The position numbers and the translations under genes were made by a program. Shown piece by piece: positions 25,111 to 33,875 of a stretch of DNA of 60,308 nt (position 1 is the first letter of the stretch; every line of letters starts with the position of its first letter). This DNA comes from Paenibacillus solanacearum (GTDB lineage Bacteria > Bacillota > Bacilli > Paenibacillales > NBRC-103111): assembly GCF_910593845.1 (NCBI RefSeq), contig NZ_CAJVAS010000038.1, positions 1 through 60,308 on the forward strand. Direction: 5' to 3'. Under the pieces are notes generated by a model that was not told where the DNA came from, ran no database searches, and saw only the letters and a program-made list of their open reading frames with translations.

Positions 25111-25241
25111 AGTATTCCCTCCTTTTATCGCCCAATTTAGTATCGGACATACTCCGTGAAAATCTCCTGACGCCGTCCCTATGGCAAAGGGGCCGGGTGT
25201 GTCAGCAACCTCTCACATCATCGCAACGTCACAGACCAACG
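25111..25241 (-). promoter_or_regulatory. Structured leader of the S10 operon
   Basis: A hairpin spans 25205-25167 on the minus strand. CTGAC pairs with GTCAG, CCG with CGG, and CCC with GGG around a CTTTGCCATA-containing loop. GTGAGAGGTTGCTGACAC and CAGGAGATTTTCACGG flank it and look like sequence I remember before rpsJ in other Bacillales. A regulatory role is probable but unproven. Confidence 0.55.
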
Positions 25242-25247
25242 CTCACT

Positions 25248-25276
25248 ATTATATAAAAAAGAAAAACAAAAAGCAA
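25248..25276 (-). promoter_or_regulatory. Promoter of the S10 operon
   Basis: TATAAT (25248-25253) on the minus strand with TTGCTT (25271-25276) 17 nt upstream and T-rich sequence between. It is placed between the tuf terminator and rpsJ, as expected for the start of the long ribosomal cluster. Confidence 0.75.
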
Positions 25277-25300
25277 GGAAAACTTATGACATCGGCCTAA

Positions 25301-25334
25301 AAAATTAAAAACCCTTCATCTAAGCGATGAAGGG
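25301..25334 (-). terminator. Terminator of tuf (str operon)
   Basis: CCCTTCATC (minus arm from 25334) pairs with GATGAAGGG around GCTTA, followed by TTTTTAATTTTT. It lies 15 nt after the tuf stop codon. Confidence 0.92.
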
Positions 25335-25349
25335 CTGCCGAATAGGCAA

Positions 25350-26540
25350 TTATTTTTGGATTGTAGCAACGGCGCCAGCGCCTACCGTACGGCCACCTTC
25401 GCGAATCGCGAAGCGAGTACCTTCTTCGATCGCGATTGGAGCGATCAGTTCAACGGTAACCGTGATGTTGTCGCCAGGCATAACCATTTCAGTGCCTTCT
25501 GGCAGGTTGATGATGCCCGTCACGTCCGTCGTACGGAAGTAGAACTGAGGACGGTAGCCTGTGAAGAAAGGCTTATGACGTCCACCTTCTTCTTTAGTCA
25601 GAACGTAGATTTGAGCTGTGAAGTTCGTGTGAGGCTTAACCGAACCCGGTTTTGCCAATACTTGACCACGCTCGATGTCTTTACGATCTACACCGCGAAG
25701 CAGTGCGCCGACGTTGTCGCCCGCTTGAGCGGAGTCCAGAAGTTTACGGAACATTTCTACGCCCGTAACAACGGATTTGCGAGTTTCTTCAGCCAGACCG
25801 ATGATTTCGATCTCGTCGCCTACTTTGATCGTTCCGCGCTCTACACGACCTGTAGCAACGGTACCACGACCTGTGATCGTGAACACGTCCTCTACCGGCA
25901 TCAAGAAAGGCTTGTCAGTGTCGCGCTCAGGCGTAGGGATGTAAGTATCGATGTGCTCGAACAGCTCAACGATTTTATCAGCCCAAGGACCGTCTGGGTT
26001 TTGCAGAGCTTCACGAGCTGCGCCGCGAACGATCGGAGTGTCGTCGCCTGGGAACTCGTACTCGTTGAGCAGGTCGCGAACTTCCATTTCAACCAGCTCA
26101 AGGAGCTCTTCGTCTTCAACCATGTCGCATTTGTTGAGGAATACGACGATGTAAGGTACGCCTACCTGACGGGAGAGCAGGATGTGCTCGCGCGTTTGCG
26201 GCATAGGGCCGTCAGCTGCGGATACAACCAGGATCGCTCCGTCCATTTGTGCTGCGCCGGTGATCATGTTTTTAACATAGTCGGCGTGGCCTGGGCAGTC
26301 TACGTGTGCATAGTGACGGTTAGGTGTTTCGTATTCAACGTGAGCTGTGGAGATCGTGATCCCGCGCTCGCGCTCTTCTGGCGCTTTATCGATTTGGTCG
26401 AATGCTACAGCAGCACCGCCGTATTTTTTCGACAATACTGTCGTGATTGCAGCCGTCAAAGTTGTTTTACCGTGGTCAACGTGACCGATGGTACCGATGT
26501 TAACGTGCGGCTTATTACGTTCGAATTTCGCTTTTGCCAT
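25350..26540 (-). CDS. tuf: Elongation factor Tu
   Basis: 396 residues, the B. subtilis length. The G1 motif GHVDHGKTTLT (18-28), DCPGHADYVK and NKCD mark the GTPase domain, followed by the two beta-barrel domains. It brings aminoacyl-tRNA to the ribosome. It closes the str operon 32 nt after fusA, ending at a strong terminator. Confidence 0.99.
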   Translation of the reverse strand: MAKAKFERNKPHVNIGTIGHVDHGKTTLTAAITTVLSKKYGGAAVAFDQIDKAPEERERGITISTAHVEYETPNRHYAHVDCPGHADYVKNMITGAAQMDGAILVVSAADGPMPQTREHILLSRQVGVPYIVVFLNKCDMVEDEELLELVEMEVRDLLNEYEFPGDDTPIVRGAAREALQNPDGPWADKIVELFEHIDTYIPTPERDTDKPFLMPVEDVFTITGRGTVATGRVERGTIKVGDEIEIIGLAEETRKSVVTGVEMFRKLLDSAQAGDNVGALLRGVDRKDIERGQVLAKPGSVKPHTNFTAQIYVLTKEEGGRHKPFFTGYRPQFYFRTTDVTGIINLPEGTEMVMPGDNITVTVELIAPIAIEEGTRFAIREGGRTVGAGAVATIQK

Positions 26541-26572
26541 GGAAAGAAGCCTCCTTAAATAATCAATTTATA

Positions 26573-28648
26573 TTAAGCGCCTTTGTGCTTTGCCACAATT
26601 TCTTCTGCAATGGACTTAGGCACTTCTTCATAATGCGAAATTTCCATCGAGTACACACCGCGACCTTGCGTACGGGAACGAAGTGTCGTGGAGTAACCGA
26701 ACATTTCGGAAAGAGGCACTTTCGCGCGGATGATTTGTGCGCCAAAGCGTGCATCCATCCCCTCGATCCGGCCCCGGCGGGAGTTCAGGTCGCCCATAAC
26801 GTCGCCCATATACTCTTCCGGAACGGTAACTTCTACTTTCATGATCGGCTCAAGCAATACAGGACGACATTTCTCGGCTGCAGCTTTGAGCGCCATGGAA
26901 CCTGCGATTTTGAACGCCATTTCACTGGAGTCAACATCGTGGTAGGAACCATCCACTACAGTAGCTTTGATATCTACGAGCGGGAAGCCAGCGTATACGC
27001 CGTTCTTCATGGACTCTTCAATACCGGCTTGAATCGGAGCGACGTATTCTTTAGGAATCGCACCACCGACGATTTTGCTCTCGAACTGGAAGCCTGTGCC
27101 CGGCTCAAGAGGTTCGAATTCAACCCAGCAATGGCCGTATTGACCGCGGCCGCCGGATTGGCGAACGAACTTGCCTTCAACCTTCGCAGGCTGACGGAAT
27201 GTTTCACGGTAAGCAACCTGTGGTTTACCCACGTTGGTTTCTACCTTAAACTCGCGAAGCATACGGTCAACGATGATCTCGAGGTGAAGCTCACCCATAC
27301 CGGCGATAATCGTTTGGCCTGTTTCTTCGTCTGTGTGCGCGCGGAACGTCGGGTCTTCTTCGGAGAGCTTCGCAAGCGCGATACCCATCTTGTCTTGGTC
27401 AGCCTTTGTTTTCGGCTCAACCGCAAGCTGGATAACTGGCTCAGGGAAGTTCATCGACTCGAGAATAACCGGGTTCTTCTCGTCGCACAGCGTATCGCCC
27501 GTGATCGTATCTTTCAAACCTACGGCAGCTGCAATGTCACCGGCATATACTTCGGTGATCTCTTGACGGCTGTTCGCATGCATTTGAAGAATACGGCCGA
27601 TCCGCTCACGCTTGCCTTTCGTTCCGTTCAATACGTACGAACCGGAGTTCAAGACACCGGAGTATACGCGGAAGAACGTAAGCTTACCGACAAACGGGTC
27701 AGTCATGATTTTGAATGCCAATGCGGCAAACGGTTGGTCGTCAGCAGATTTGCGTACAACTTCCGTACCGTCTTCCAGCGTACCTTTGATGTCAGGAACA
27801 TCGATTGGAGAAGGAAGGTATGCGATAACCGCATCCAGCATCATTTGAACACCCTTATTGCGGTACGAAGAACCGCAAACAACCGGGAAGATTTTAACCG
27901 AACATACGCCTTTACGGAGTGCGCTCTTGATTTCTTCCACAGTCAGCTCTTCGCCTTCCAGGTATTTCATCATGAGTTCTTCGTCAAGCTCGGCCACTTT
28001 CTCGACCAGCTCAAGACGAAGCTCTTCCACTTGCTCCTTGAATTCCTCAGGTACATCGCCAACGATCGGATCTTTGCCCAAATCGTCTTTGTACACATAG
28101 GACTGACGCTCAATGATGTCAATCGCGCCGACAAAATCGTTCTCGGCACCGATCGGCAATTGAATCGCTACGGCATTTGCGCCAAGCTTCTCACGCATCG
28201 ATTGAATTACTTGCAAGTAATCCGCACCGATGATGTCCATCTTGTTTACGTAAGCAATCCGAGGAACACCGTAACGGTCCGCCTGTCTCCAAACCGTTTC
28301 CGATTGAGGCTCAACGCCTTCCTTCGCACTGAATACACCTACAGCTCCATCCAATACGCGCAGGGAACGTTCAACTTCAACGGTGAAGTCAACGTGTCCC
28401 GGGGTGTCGATAATATTGATGCGGTGGCCTTTCCACTGAGCCGTCGTAGCGGCGGAAGTAATCGTAATCCCGCGCTCCTGTTCTTGCTCCATCCAGTCCA
28501 TTGTCGCAGCACCTTCGTGAACTTCACCGATTTTGTGCGTACGTCCTGTATAGAACAAGATGCGCTCTGTCGTGGTCGTCTTACCGGCATCGATATGCGC
28601 CATGATCCCGATGTTACGCGTATCTTTTAAGGAGAACTCTCTTGCCAT
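26573..28648 (-). CDS. fusA: Elongation factor G
   Basis: 691 residues. G1 AHIDAGKTTTTERIL, DTPGHVDFT and NKMD give the GTPase, and domains II-V follow at normal length. It catalyses ribosome translocation and, with RRF, recycling. It lies between rpsG and tuf as in the classical str operon. Confidence 0.99.
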   Translation of the reverse strand: MAREFSLKDTRNIGIMAHIDAGKTTTTERILFYTGRTHKIGEVHEGAATMDWMEQEQERGITITSAATTAQWKGHRINIIDTPGHVDFTVEVERSLRVLDGAVGVFSAKEGVEPQSETVWRQADRYGVPRIAYVNKMDIIGADYLQVIQSMREKLGANAVAIQLPIGAENDFVGAIDIIERQSYVYKDDLGKDPIVGDVPEEFKEQVEELRLELVEKVAELDEELMMKYLEGEELTVEEIKSALRKGVCSVKIFPVVCGSSYRNKGVQMMLDAVIAYLPSPIDVPDIKGTLEDGTEVVRKSADDQPFAALAFKIMTDPFVGKLTFFRVYSGVLNSGSYVLNGTKGKRERIGRILQMHANSRQEITEVYAGDIAAAVGLKDTITGDTLCDEKNPVILESMNFPEPVIQLAVEPKTKADQDKMGIALAKLSEEDPTFRAHTDEETGQTIIAGMGELHLEIIVDRMLREFKVETNVGKPQVAYRETFRQPAKVEGKFVRQSGGRGQYGHCWVEFEPLEPGTGFQFESKIVGGAIPKEYVAPIQAGIEESMKNGVYAGFPLVDIKATVVDGSYHDVDSSEMAFKIAGSMALKAAAEKCRPVLLEPIMKVEVTVPEEYMGDVMGDLNSRRGRIEGMDARFGAQIIRAKVPLSEMFGYSTTLRSRTQGRGVYSMEISHYEEVPKSIAEEIVAKHKGA

Positions 28649-28683
28649 CAGGTTGTCTCCTTCCTAAAAGTAGGAATAATATT

Positions 28684-29154
28684 TTACCAACGATAGTGCG
28701 CGAACGCTTTGTTGGCTTCTGCCATTTTGTGCGTATCTTCACGCTTCTTAACGGAAGCGCCGGTGTTGTTGCTGGCATCGATAATTTCTTGAGCCAATCT
28801 TTCTTCCATTGTCTTCTCACCGCGAAGACGGGAATAGTTCACGAGCCAACGAAGACCTAACGTCGTACGGCGTTCCGGTCTTACCTCTACCGGCACCTGA
28901 TAGTTGGCACCCCCAACACGGCGGGCTTTAACTTCAAGAACAGGCATGATATTCTTAATTGCTGCTTCAAACACTTCCATCGGATCTTTGCCCGTACGCT
29001 CTTGAATCGTGTTAAAAGCGTTATAAAGAATCGTTTGCGCCGTTCCTCTTTTCCCATCAATCATGATGCGGTTGATCAGACGGGTAACAAGCTTGCTATT
29101 GTAAATCGGATCTGGCAATACGTCTCTGCGAGTAACTGGACCTTTACGAGGCAT
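28684..29154 (-). CDS. rpsG: 30S ribosomal protein S7
   Basis: 156 residues. MPRKGPVTRRDVLPDPIYNS and GGANYQVPVEVRPERRTTLG are diagnostic. S7 nucleates the 30S head and lies at the mRNA exit. 42 nt after rpsL. Confidence 0.98.
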   Translation of the reverse strand: MPRKGPVTRRDVLPDPIYNSKLVTRLINRIMIDGKRGTAQTILYNAFNTIQERTGKDPMEVFEAAIKNIMPVLEVKARRVGGANYQVPVEVRPERRTTLGLRWLVNYSRLRGEKTMEERLAQEIIDASNNTGASVKKREDTHKMAEANKAFAHYRW

Positions 29155-29196
29155 AGTTATCCCCCTTTCTCAAAAAGTTCATTCTTGTTTTTGTTA

Positions 29197-29616
29197 TTAC
29201 TTCTTCACTTTCGGACGCTTAGCGCCGTACTTGGAACGAGCTTGTTTGCGGTTGTTTACACCTGCAGTGTCGAGCGCGCCACGAACGATGTGATAACGAA
29301 CCCCTGGAAGGTCCTTAACACGACCGCCGCGAATCAGCACGACGCTGTGCTCTTGCAGGTTGTGTCCGATACCCGGGATGTAAGCAGTAACCTCTACACG
29401 GTTAGTCAAACGAACACGCGCGTATTTACGAAGAGCGGAGTTCGGTTTCTTTGGCGTCATGGTACCTACACGAGTACATACGCCACGCTTTTGAGGGGAG
29501 CTCAGATCCGTCGCTTCTCTTTTCAAGGCGTTGAAACCTCTTTGAAGAGCCGGGGATTTGGATTTTACAACTTTTGCTTCGCGTCCTTTACGAACGAGTT
29601 GGTTAATTGTTGGCAT
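29197..29616 (-). CDS. rpsL: 30S ribosomal protein S12
   Basis: 139 residues from ATG 29616 (MPTINQLVRKGREAK), with GGAGG upstream. The frame extends eight codons further without family similarity. Both lysines that decide streptomycin sensitivity are wild type (TPKKPNSALRK and GGRVKDLPG), so the gene predicts a streptomycin-sensitive ribosome. Confidence 0.98.
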   Translation of the reverse strand: MPTINQLVRKGREAKVVKSKSPALQRGFNALKREATDLSSPQKRGVCTRVGTMTPKKPNSALRKYARVRLTNRVEVTAYIPGIGHNLQEHSVVLIRGGRVKDLPGVRYHIVRGALDTAGVNNRKQARSKYGAKRPKVKK

Positions 29617-29746
29617 GTTGGCCACCTCCTTCAAGATCATGATCCTACAATTTCAAGCCCACAGATCCAGGCGAATCGTAAATGAACAAAGGAAAAGCTT
29701 TTGCCTTCGAACTTCGTGCTTTTTCTCAGACAAAAACGGATTCGTT

Positions 29747-29998
29747 CTATTCATTCACTACGGCAGCCATCGCGGCGCCTACTTCAATTCCACACGCTTT
29801 ACCTAGCAATTTCATAGAGTCCACGTATGTTACTTTAACCCCCATTTTCTTGCAAAGGTTAACCATTTTTATCGTAATTCGCGGATCTGCATCTTTAGCA
29901 ACGAAAACTTCCGAAGCAATTCCTTGCTCGACCGTTCTAGTCGCATGTTTTGTGCCGATTGTTATTTTGGCAGCCTGTTTCACTTTATCATAAGACAT
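29747..29998 (-). CDS. rplGB: L7Ae-family ribosomal protein (YbxF/RplGB type)
   Basis: 83 residues of the L7Ae/L30e/S12e/Gadd45 fold (KITIGTKHATRTVEQG, DPRITIKMVNLCKKMGVKV). Such proteins bind RNA kink-turns. YbxF of B. subtilis associates with ribosomes and is encoded at this same place between rpoC and rpsL. It is the first gene of the str operon, with a strong promoter upstream. Confidence 0.93.
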   Translation of the reverse strand: MSYDKVKQAAKITIGTKHATRTVEQGIASEVFVAKDADPRITIKMVNLCKKMGVKVTYVDSMKLLGKACGIEVGAAMAAVVNE

Positions 29999-30051
29999 GA
30001 ATCATATCCTCCAAAGAGACAGCTGTTTCTTATAAAATGGCACACTACGAT

Positions 30052-30080
30052 ATATTAGCATCTCGGTTTTACCGTGTCAA
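30052..30080 (-). promoter_or_regulatory. Promoter of the str operon
   Basis: TTGACA (30075-30080), 17 nt, TAATAT (30052-30057). It lies between the rpoC-distal inverted repeat and rplGB. The repeat ends 8 nt before the -35. Confidence 0.85.
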
Positions 30081-30088
30081 GGATAGAC

Positions 30089-30132
30089 GCTTGCCTTCGA
30101 AAACTTTTTTTCATAGCTTTTCGAAGGCAAGC
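30089..30132 (-). terminator. 15-bp inverted repeat after rpoC, probable U-less terminator
   Basis: GCTTGCCTTCGAAAA (30089-30103) is perfectly complementary to 30118-30132, with a 14-nt loop. It starts 14 nt after the rpoC stop. No T-run follows on the minus strand. It could still stop or pause polymerase, or protect the rpoBC mRNA 3' end. Confidence 0.6.
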
Positions 30133-30146
30133 CGGTTAGCCTTGAT

Positions 30147-33100
30147 TTACTCGACAGTGACCGCTTCGGCTTCTGCCAATAATTCATCTTGCTCTACCGC
30201 ATTTGGATCTGTAATCCGGATATTCCGGTATCTTGGCATCCCCGTACCTGCCGGTATGAGTTTGCCGATAATAACATTCTCTTTCAAGCCGAGCAGTTGG
30301 TCGACTTTCCCTTTGATCGCAGCGTCCGTCAGTACACGAGTCGTTTCCTGGAATGATGCCGCGGACAAGAAGGAGTCGGTCTCCAGCGACGCTTTCGTAA
30401 TACCAAGAAGCACCGGTTTAGCAACCGCCGGTTCATCGCCGGCAAACAGCGCCACCTTGTTCGCTTCCTCGTATTCGTGAATGTCAACGAACGATCCCGG
30501 CAGCAGCGTGGTATTCCCCGCCTCAATTATACGGATTTTCCGCAGCATCTGGCGAATCATAACCTCGATATGCTTGTCGTTGATCTCAACGCCCTGGTTC
30601 CGGTAAACGCGCTGTACTTCCTGCAAAATGTAGTTTTGCACCCCGCGGATCCCCTTGATGCGCAGCATCTCTTTCGGGTCAATGGATCCATCGGTCAGCT
30701 CGTCACCTGCCTCAACCGTTTGATTGACGGTAACCCGAATACGGGAACCGTAAGGCATCGAATATACCTTCGATTCGGCTTCGCCTTGCACTTCGATCTC
30801 GCGGCGGTCTTTCGCTTCGCGAATTTCCTTGATCACACCGTCGATCTCGGAGATCGTCGCCTGCCCTTTCGGATTCCGAGCCTCGAAAAGCTCCTGAATC
30901 CGCGGCAAACCTTGCGTAATGTCGTCGCCCGCAACACCACCGGTATGGAACGTACGCATCGTGAGCTGCGTTCCCGGTTCACCGATGGACTGCGCCGCAA
31001 TAATGCCGACAGCTTCGCCAATCTCCACGTGCTGGCCTGTAGCCAAGTTGCGTCCATAGCATTTTTTGCAGACGCCGTGACGGGAACGGCAGCTGAGTAC
31101 GGAGCGAATTTGCAGCTTCTCAATACCTGCTTCAATGATTCGATCGGCGATAGGCGACTCGATCAATCCATTGCGGGGCACGATAACTTCACCGGTTTTC
31201 GGATCGCGGATCGTTTCAAAGGAATAACGCCCTTCGATCCGATCGTACAGATCCTCAATCACTTCTTTGCCGTCCTGAATACGGCTTACAATGAAGCCTT
31301 TATCCGTACCGCAATCTTCGTCGCGCACAATAACGTCCTGCGCCACATCGACGAGACGACGCGTCAAGTAACCCGAGTCCGCTGTCCGGAGCGCCGTATC
31401 GGCAAGACCTTTCCGTGCGCCGTGCGTGGAAATAAAGTATTCCAATACCGTCAGGCCTTCGCGGAAGTTCGATTTGATCGGCAACTCGTAGATCCGGCCT
31501 GTCGGCGTCGCCATCAGACCACGCATCCCGCCGAGCTGAGTAATCTGCGATTTGTTACCCCGTGCTTTCGATTCAACCATCATGTTGATGGAATTATATT
31601 TGTCGAGCGATTTCATCAATACGTCGGTAATTTCGTCCTTCGCCTTGCTCCAGATCGAAATGACGCGGTCGTACCGTTCGTCATCCGTGATCAAGCCGCG
31701 GCGATATTGGTTCGTGACGACACTGACTTTATCTTCCGAATCGCGAAGAATTTCATCCTTCTCCTTCGGAACAGTAACGTCCGCCACGGCCACCGTAATA
31801 CCGGCACGTGTGGAATACGTAAAGCCAAGCTGTTTGATATCATCCAAAATGACAGACGTGCGCATCGTGTGGTAACGACGGAAGCATTCTCCGATGATCG
31901 AGCCGAGGTAGTCTTTGCCGACGGCTTTCGTCTCCGGGAGTTCTTCCATTTTGCCGCGGATGTCTCCGCCTTTGCCAAATACGAAATAGTTATCCGAAAT
32001 CCCGTTCAACAGATTCGCTTTGGTCGCCTCATTGATGAATGGGAAATCTGCCGGGTAAATTTCGTTGAAAATAATTTTACCGATGGACGTAATGAGCACC
32101 GCTTCTTGCTGTTCCGGCGTAAAGCTCGTTTTGTTGAGCGCTTTGGCCGGAATCGCAACGCGCGCATGCAAGGAAGCATCTCCTCTATGATAGAGCGACA
32201 CAGCCTCGGATACGGTACGCAAAATGGTCCCTGCGCCCTTGGCGCGCTTGTTGTCCGTCGTCAAATAGAAGCTGCCGAGCACCATATCCTGCGAAGGCGT
32301 AACGACCGGTTTGCCGTCCTTCGGGTTCAGGATGTTGCCGGAGGCCAGCATCAGAACGCGTGCTTCCGCTTGCGCCTCTGCCGACAACGGTACGTGAACG
32401 GCCATTTGGTCACCGTCAAAGTCGGCGTTATATGCTGTACACACGAGCGGATGCAGCTTGATGGCGCGGCCTTCGACCAAGATGGGTTCGAACGCCTGGA
32501 TCCCCAGTCTGTGCAGCGTGGGGGCACGGTTCAGCAGTACCGGATGTTCCCTAATGACTTCCTCCAGTACATCCCATACTTCCGGACTGACGCGCTCCAC
32601 TTTGCGCTTCGCGCTCTTGATATTATGGGCAAGCCCTTTGTTTACAAGCTCTTTCATGACGAAAGGCTTAAACAATTCCAGCGCCATTTCCTTCGGCAGA
32701 CCACACTGATACATCTTCAGGTTCGGTCCGACGACGATTACGGAACGGCCGGAGTAGTCAACCCGTTTGCCGAGCAAGTTTTGACGGAAACGGCCTTGTT
32801 TCCCTTTCAACATATGGCTCAGCGATTTGAGCGGACGGTTGCCCGGTCCAGTAACTGGACGACCGCGGCGGCCGTTATCGATCAACGCGTCGACGGCTTC
32901 CTGCAGCATCCGCTTCTCGTTTTGCACGATGATGTCCGGCGCACCGAGATCCAGCAGTCTCTTCAGACGGTTGTTCCGGTTGATGACGCGGCGGTACAAA
33001 TCGTTCAAGTCGGACGTGGCGAAACGTCCGCCGTCCAGCTGCACCATCGGACGAAGCTCCGGCGGGATGACCGGCAGTACGTCCAGTACCATCCACTCCG

Positions 33101-33767
33101 GCATATTTTTCGAATTACGGAAAGCTTCCATGACTTCCAGACGTTTGATCGCCCGGTTGCGGCGCTGGCCTTGAGCGGTTTTGAGCTCTTCCTTCAGCGT
33201 GTCGACTTCTTTCTCGATGTCGATGTCCTGAAGCAGCTTTTTGACCGCTTCCGCACCCATGCCTGCCTGGAATGCGTAACCGTATTTCTCTCTATAACTG
33301 CGGTATTCCTTCTCGGAGAGCAGCTGCTTTTTCTCCAGCGGCGTATCCCCCGGGTCGGTCACAACATAAGATGCAAAATAAATGATCTCTTCCAGGGAAC
33401 GAGGCGACATATCGAGCGCAAGGCCCATGCGGCTCGGAATCCCTTTGAAGTACCAAATATGCGATACCGGCGCAGCCAGTTCGATATGCCCCATGCGTTC
33501 GCGACGCACTTTTTGACGGGTAACTTCGACGCCGCAGCGGTCACAAACGACGCCCTTGTAACGAACGCGTTTGTATTTGCCGCAGTGGCACTCCCAGTCT
33601 TTGGTCGGCCCGAAAATCTTCTCGCAAAACAGCCCTTCTTTTTCAGGCTTAAGCGTCCTGTAGTTGATCGTTTCGGGCTTCTTCACTTCGCCACGGGACC
33701 AAGAGCGGATTTTATCCGGTGAAGCCAGACCGATCTTCATATATTCGAAATTGTTAACGTCTATCAA
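30147..33767 (-). CDS. rpoC: DNA-directed RNA polymerase subunit beta'
   Basis: 1206 residues from TTG 33767 (MIDVNNFEYMKIGLASPDKI). The frame opens 13 codons earlier, but GGAGGAGGG is correctly spaced for the TTG and the N terminus then matches the family. The zinc site CHCGKYKRVRY...CDRCG, the catalytic NADFDGDQM and the trigger-loop region are intact. It follows rpoB by 108 nt and ends before a large inverted repeat. Confidence 0.98.
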   Translation of the reverse strand: MIDVNNFEYMKIGLASPDKIRSWSRGEVKKPETINYRTLKPEKEGLFCEKIFGPTKDWECHCGKYKRVRYKGVVCDRCGVEVTRQKVRRERMGHIELAAPVSHIWYFKGIPSRMGLALDMSPRSLEEIIYFASYVVTDPGDTPLEKKQLLSEKEYRSYREKYGYAFQAGMGAEAVKKLLQDIDIEKEVDTLKEELKTAQGQRRNRAIKRLEVMEAFRNSKNMPEWMVLDVLPVIPPELRPMVQLDGGRFATSDLNDLYRRVINRNNRLKRLLDLGAPDIIVQNEKRMLQEAVDALIDNGRRGRPVTGPGNRPLKSLSHMLKGKQGRFRQNLLGKRVDYSGRSVIVVGPNLKMYQCGLPKEMALELFKPFVMKELVNKGLAHNIKSAKRKVERVSPEVWDVLEEVIREHPVLLNRAPTLHRLGIQAFEPILVEGRAIKLHPLVCTAYNADFDGDQMAVHVPLSAEAQAEARVLMLASGNILNPKDGKPVVTPSQDMVLGSFYLTTDNKRAKGAGTILRTVSEAVSLYHRGDASLHARVAIPAKALNKTSFTPEQQEAVLITSIGKIIFNEIYPADFPFINEATKANLLNGISDNYFVFGKGGDIRGKMEELPETKAVGKDYLGSIIGECFRRYHTMRTSVILDDIKQLGFTYSTRAGITVAVADVTVPKEKDEILRDSEDKVSVVTNQYRRGLITDDERYDRVISIWSKAKDEITDVLMKSLDKYNSINMMVESKARGNKSQITQLGGMRGLMATPTGRIYELPIKSNFREGLTVLEYFISTHGARKGLADTALRTADSGYLTRRLVDVAQDVIVRDEDCGTDKGFIVSRIQDGKEVIEDLYDRIEGRYSFETIRDPKTGEVIVPRNGLIESPIADRIIEAGIEKLQIRSVLSCRSRHGVCKKCYGRNLATGQHVEIGEAVGIIAAQSIGEPGTQLTMRTFHTGGVAGDDITQGLPRIQELFEARNPKGQATISEIDGVIKEIREAKDRREIEVQGEAESKVYSMPYGSRIRVTVNQTVEAGDELTDGSIDPKEMLRIKGIRGVQNYILQEVQRVYRNQGVEINDKHIEVMIRQMLRKIRIIEAGNTTLLPGSFVDIHEYEEANKVALFAGDEPAVAKPVLLGITKASLETDSFLSAASFQETTRVLTDAAIKGKVDQLLGLKENVIIGKLIPAGTGMPRYRNIRITDPNAVEQDELLAEAEAVTVE

Positions 33768-33875
33768 GGAGCAACCCTCCTCCAACTTTTGTGGAACGTA
33801 CTGCACCCGAACGGATGCGAGATGCTAGTGGTGCGTGCTATAGTGCCCACGACAAACGACTAACGCAAACGTTTA

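Noticed and set aside
30477..33722. Very long open frame on the plus strand opposite rpoC
   Set aside because: It is the antisense shadow of rpoC, caused by its codon bias. No Shine-Dalgarno, family motif or promoter supports it. Similar long plus-strand frames opposite fusA (26534-28630), rpoB (35280-37310) and clpC (55566-57467) are rejected for the same reason.
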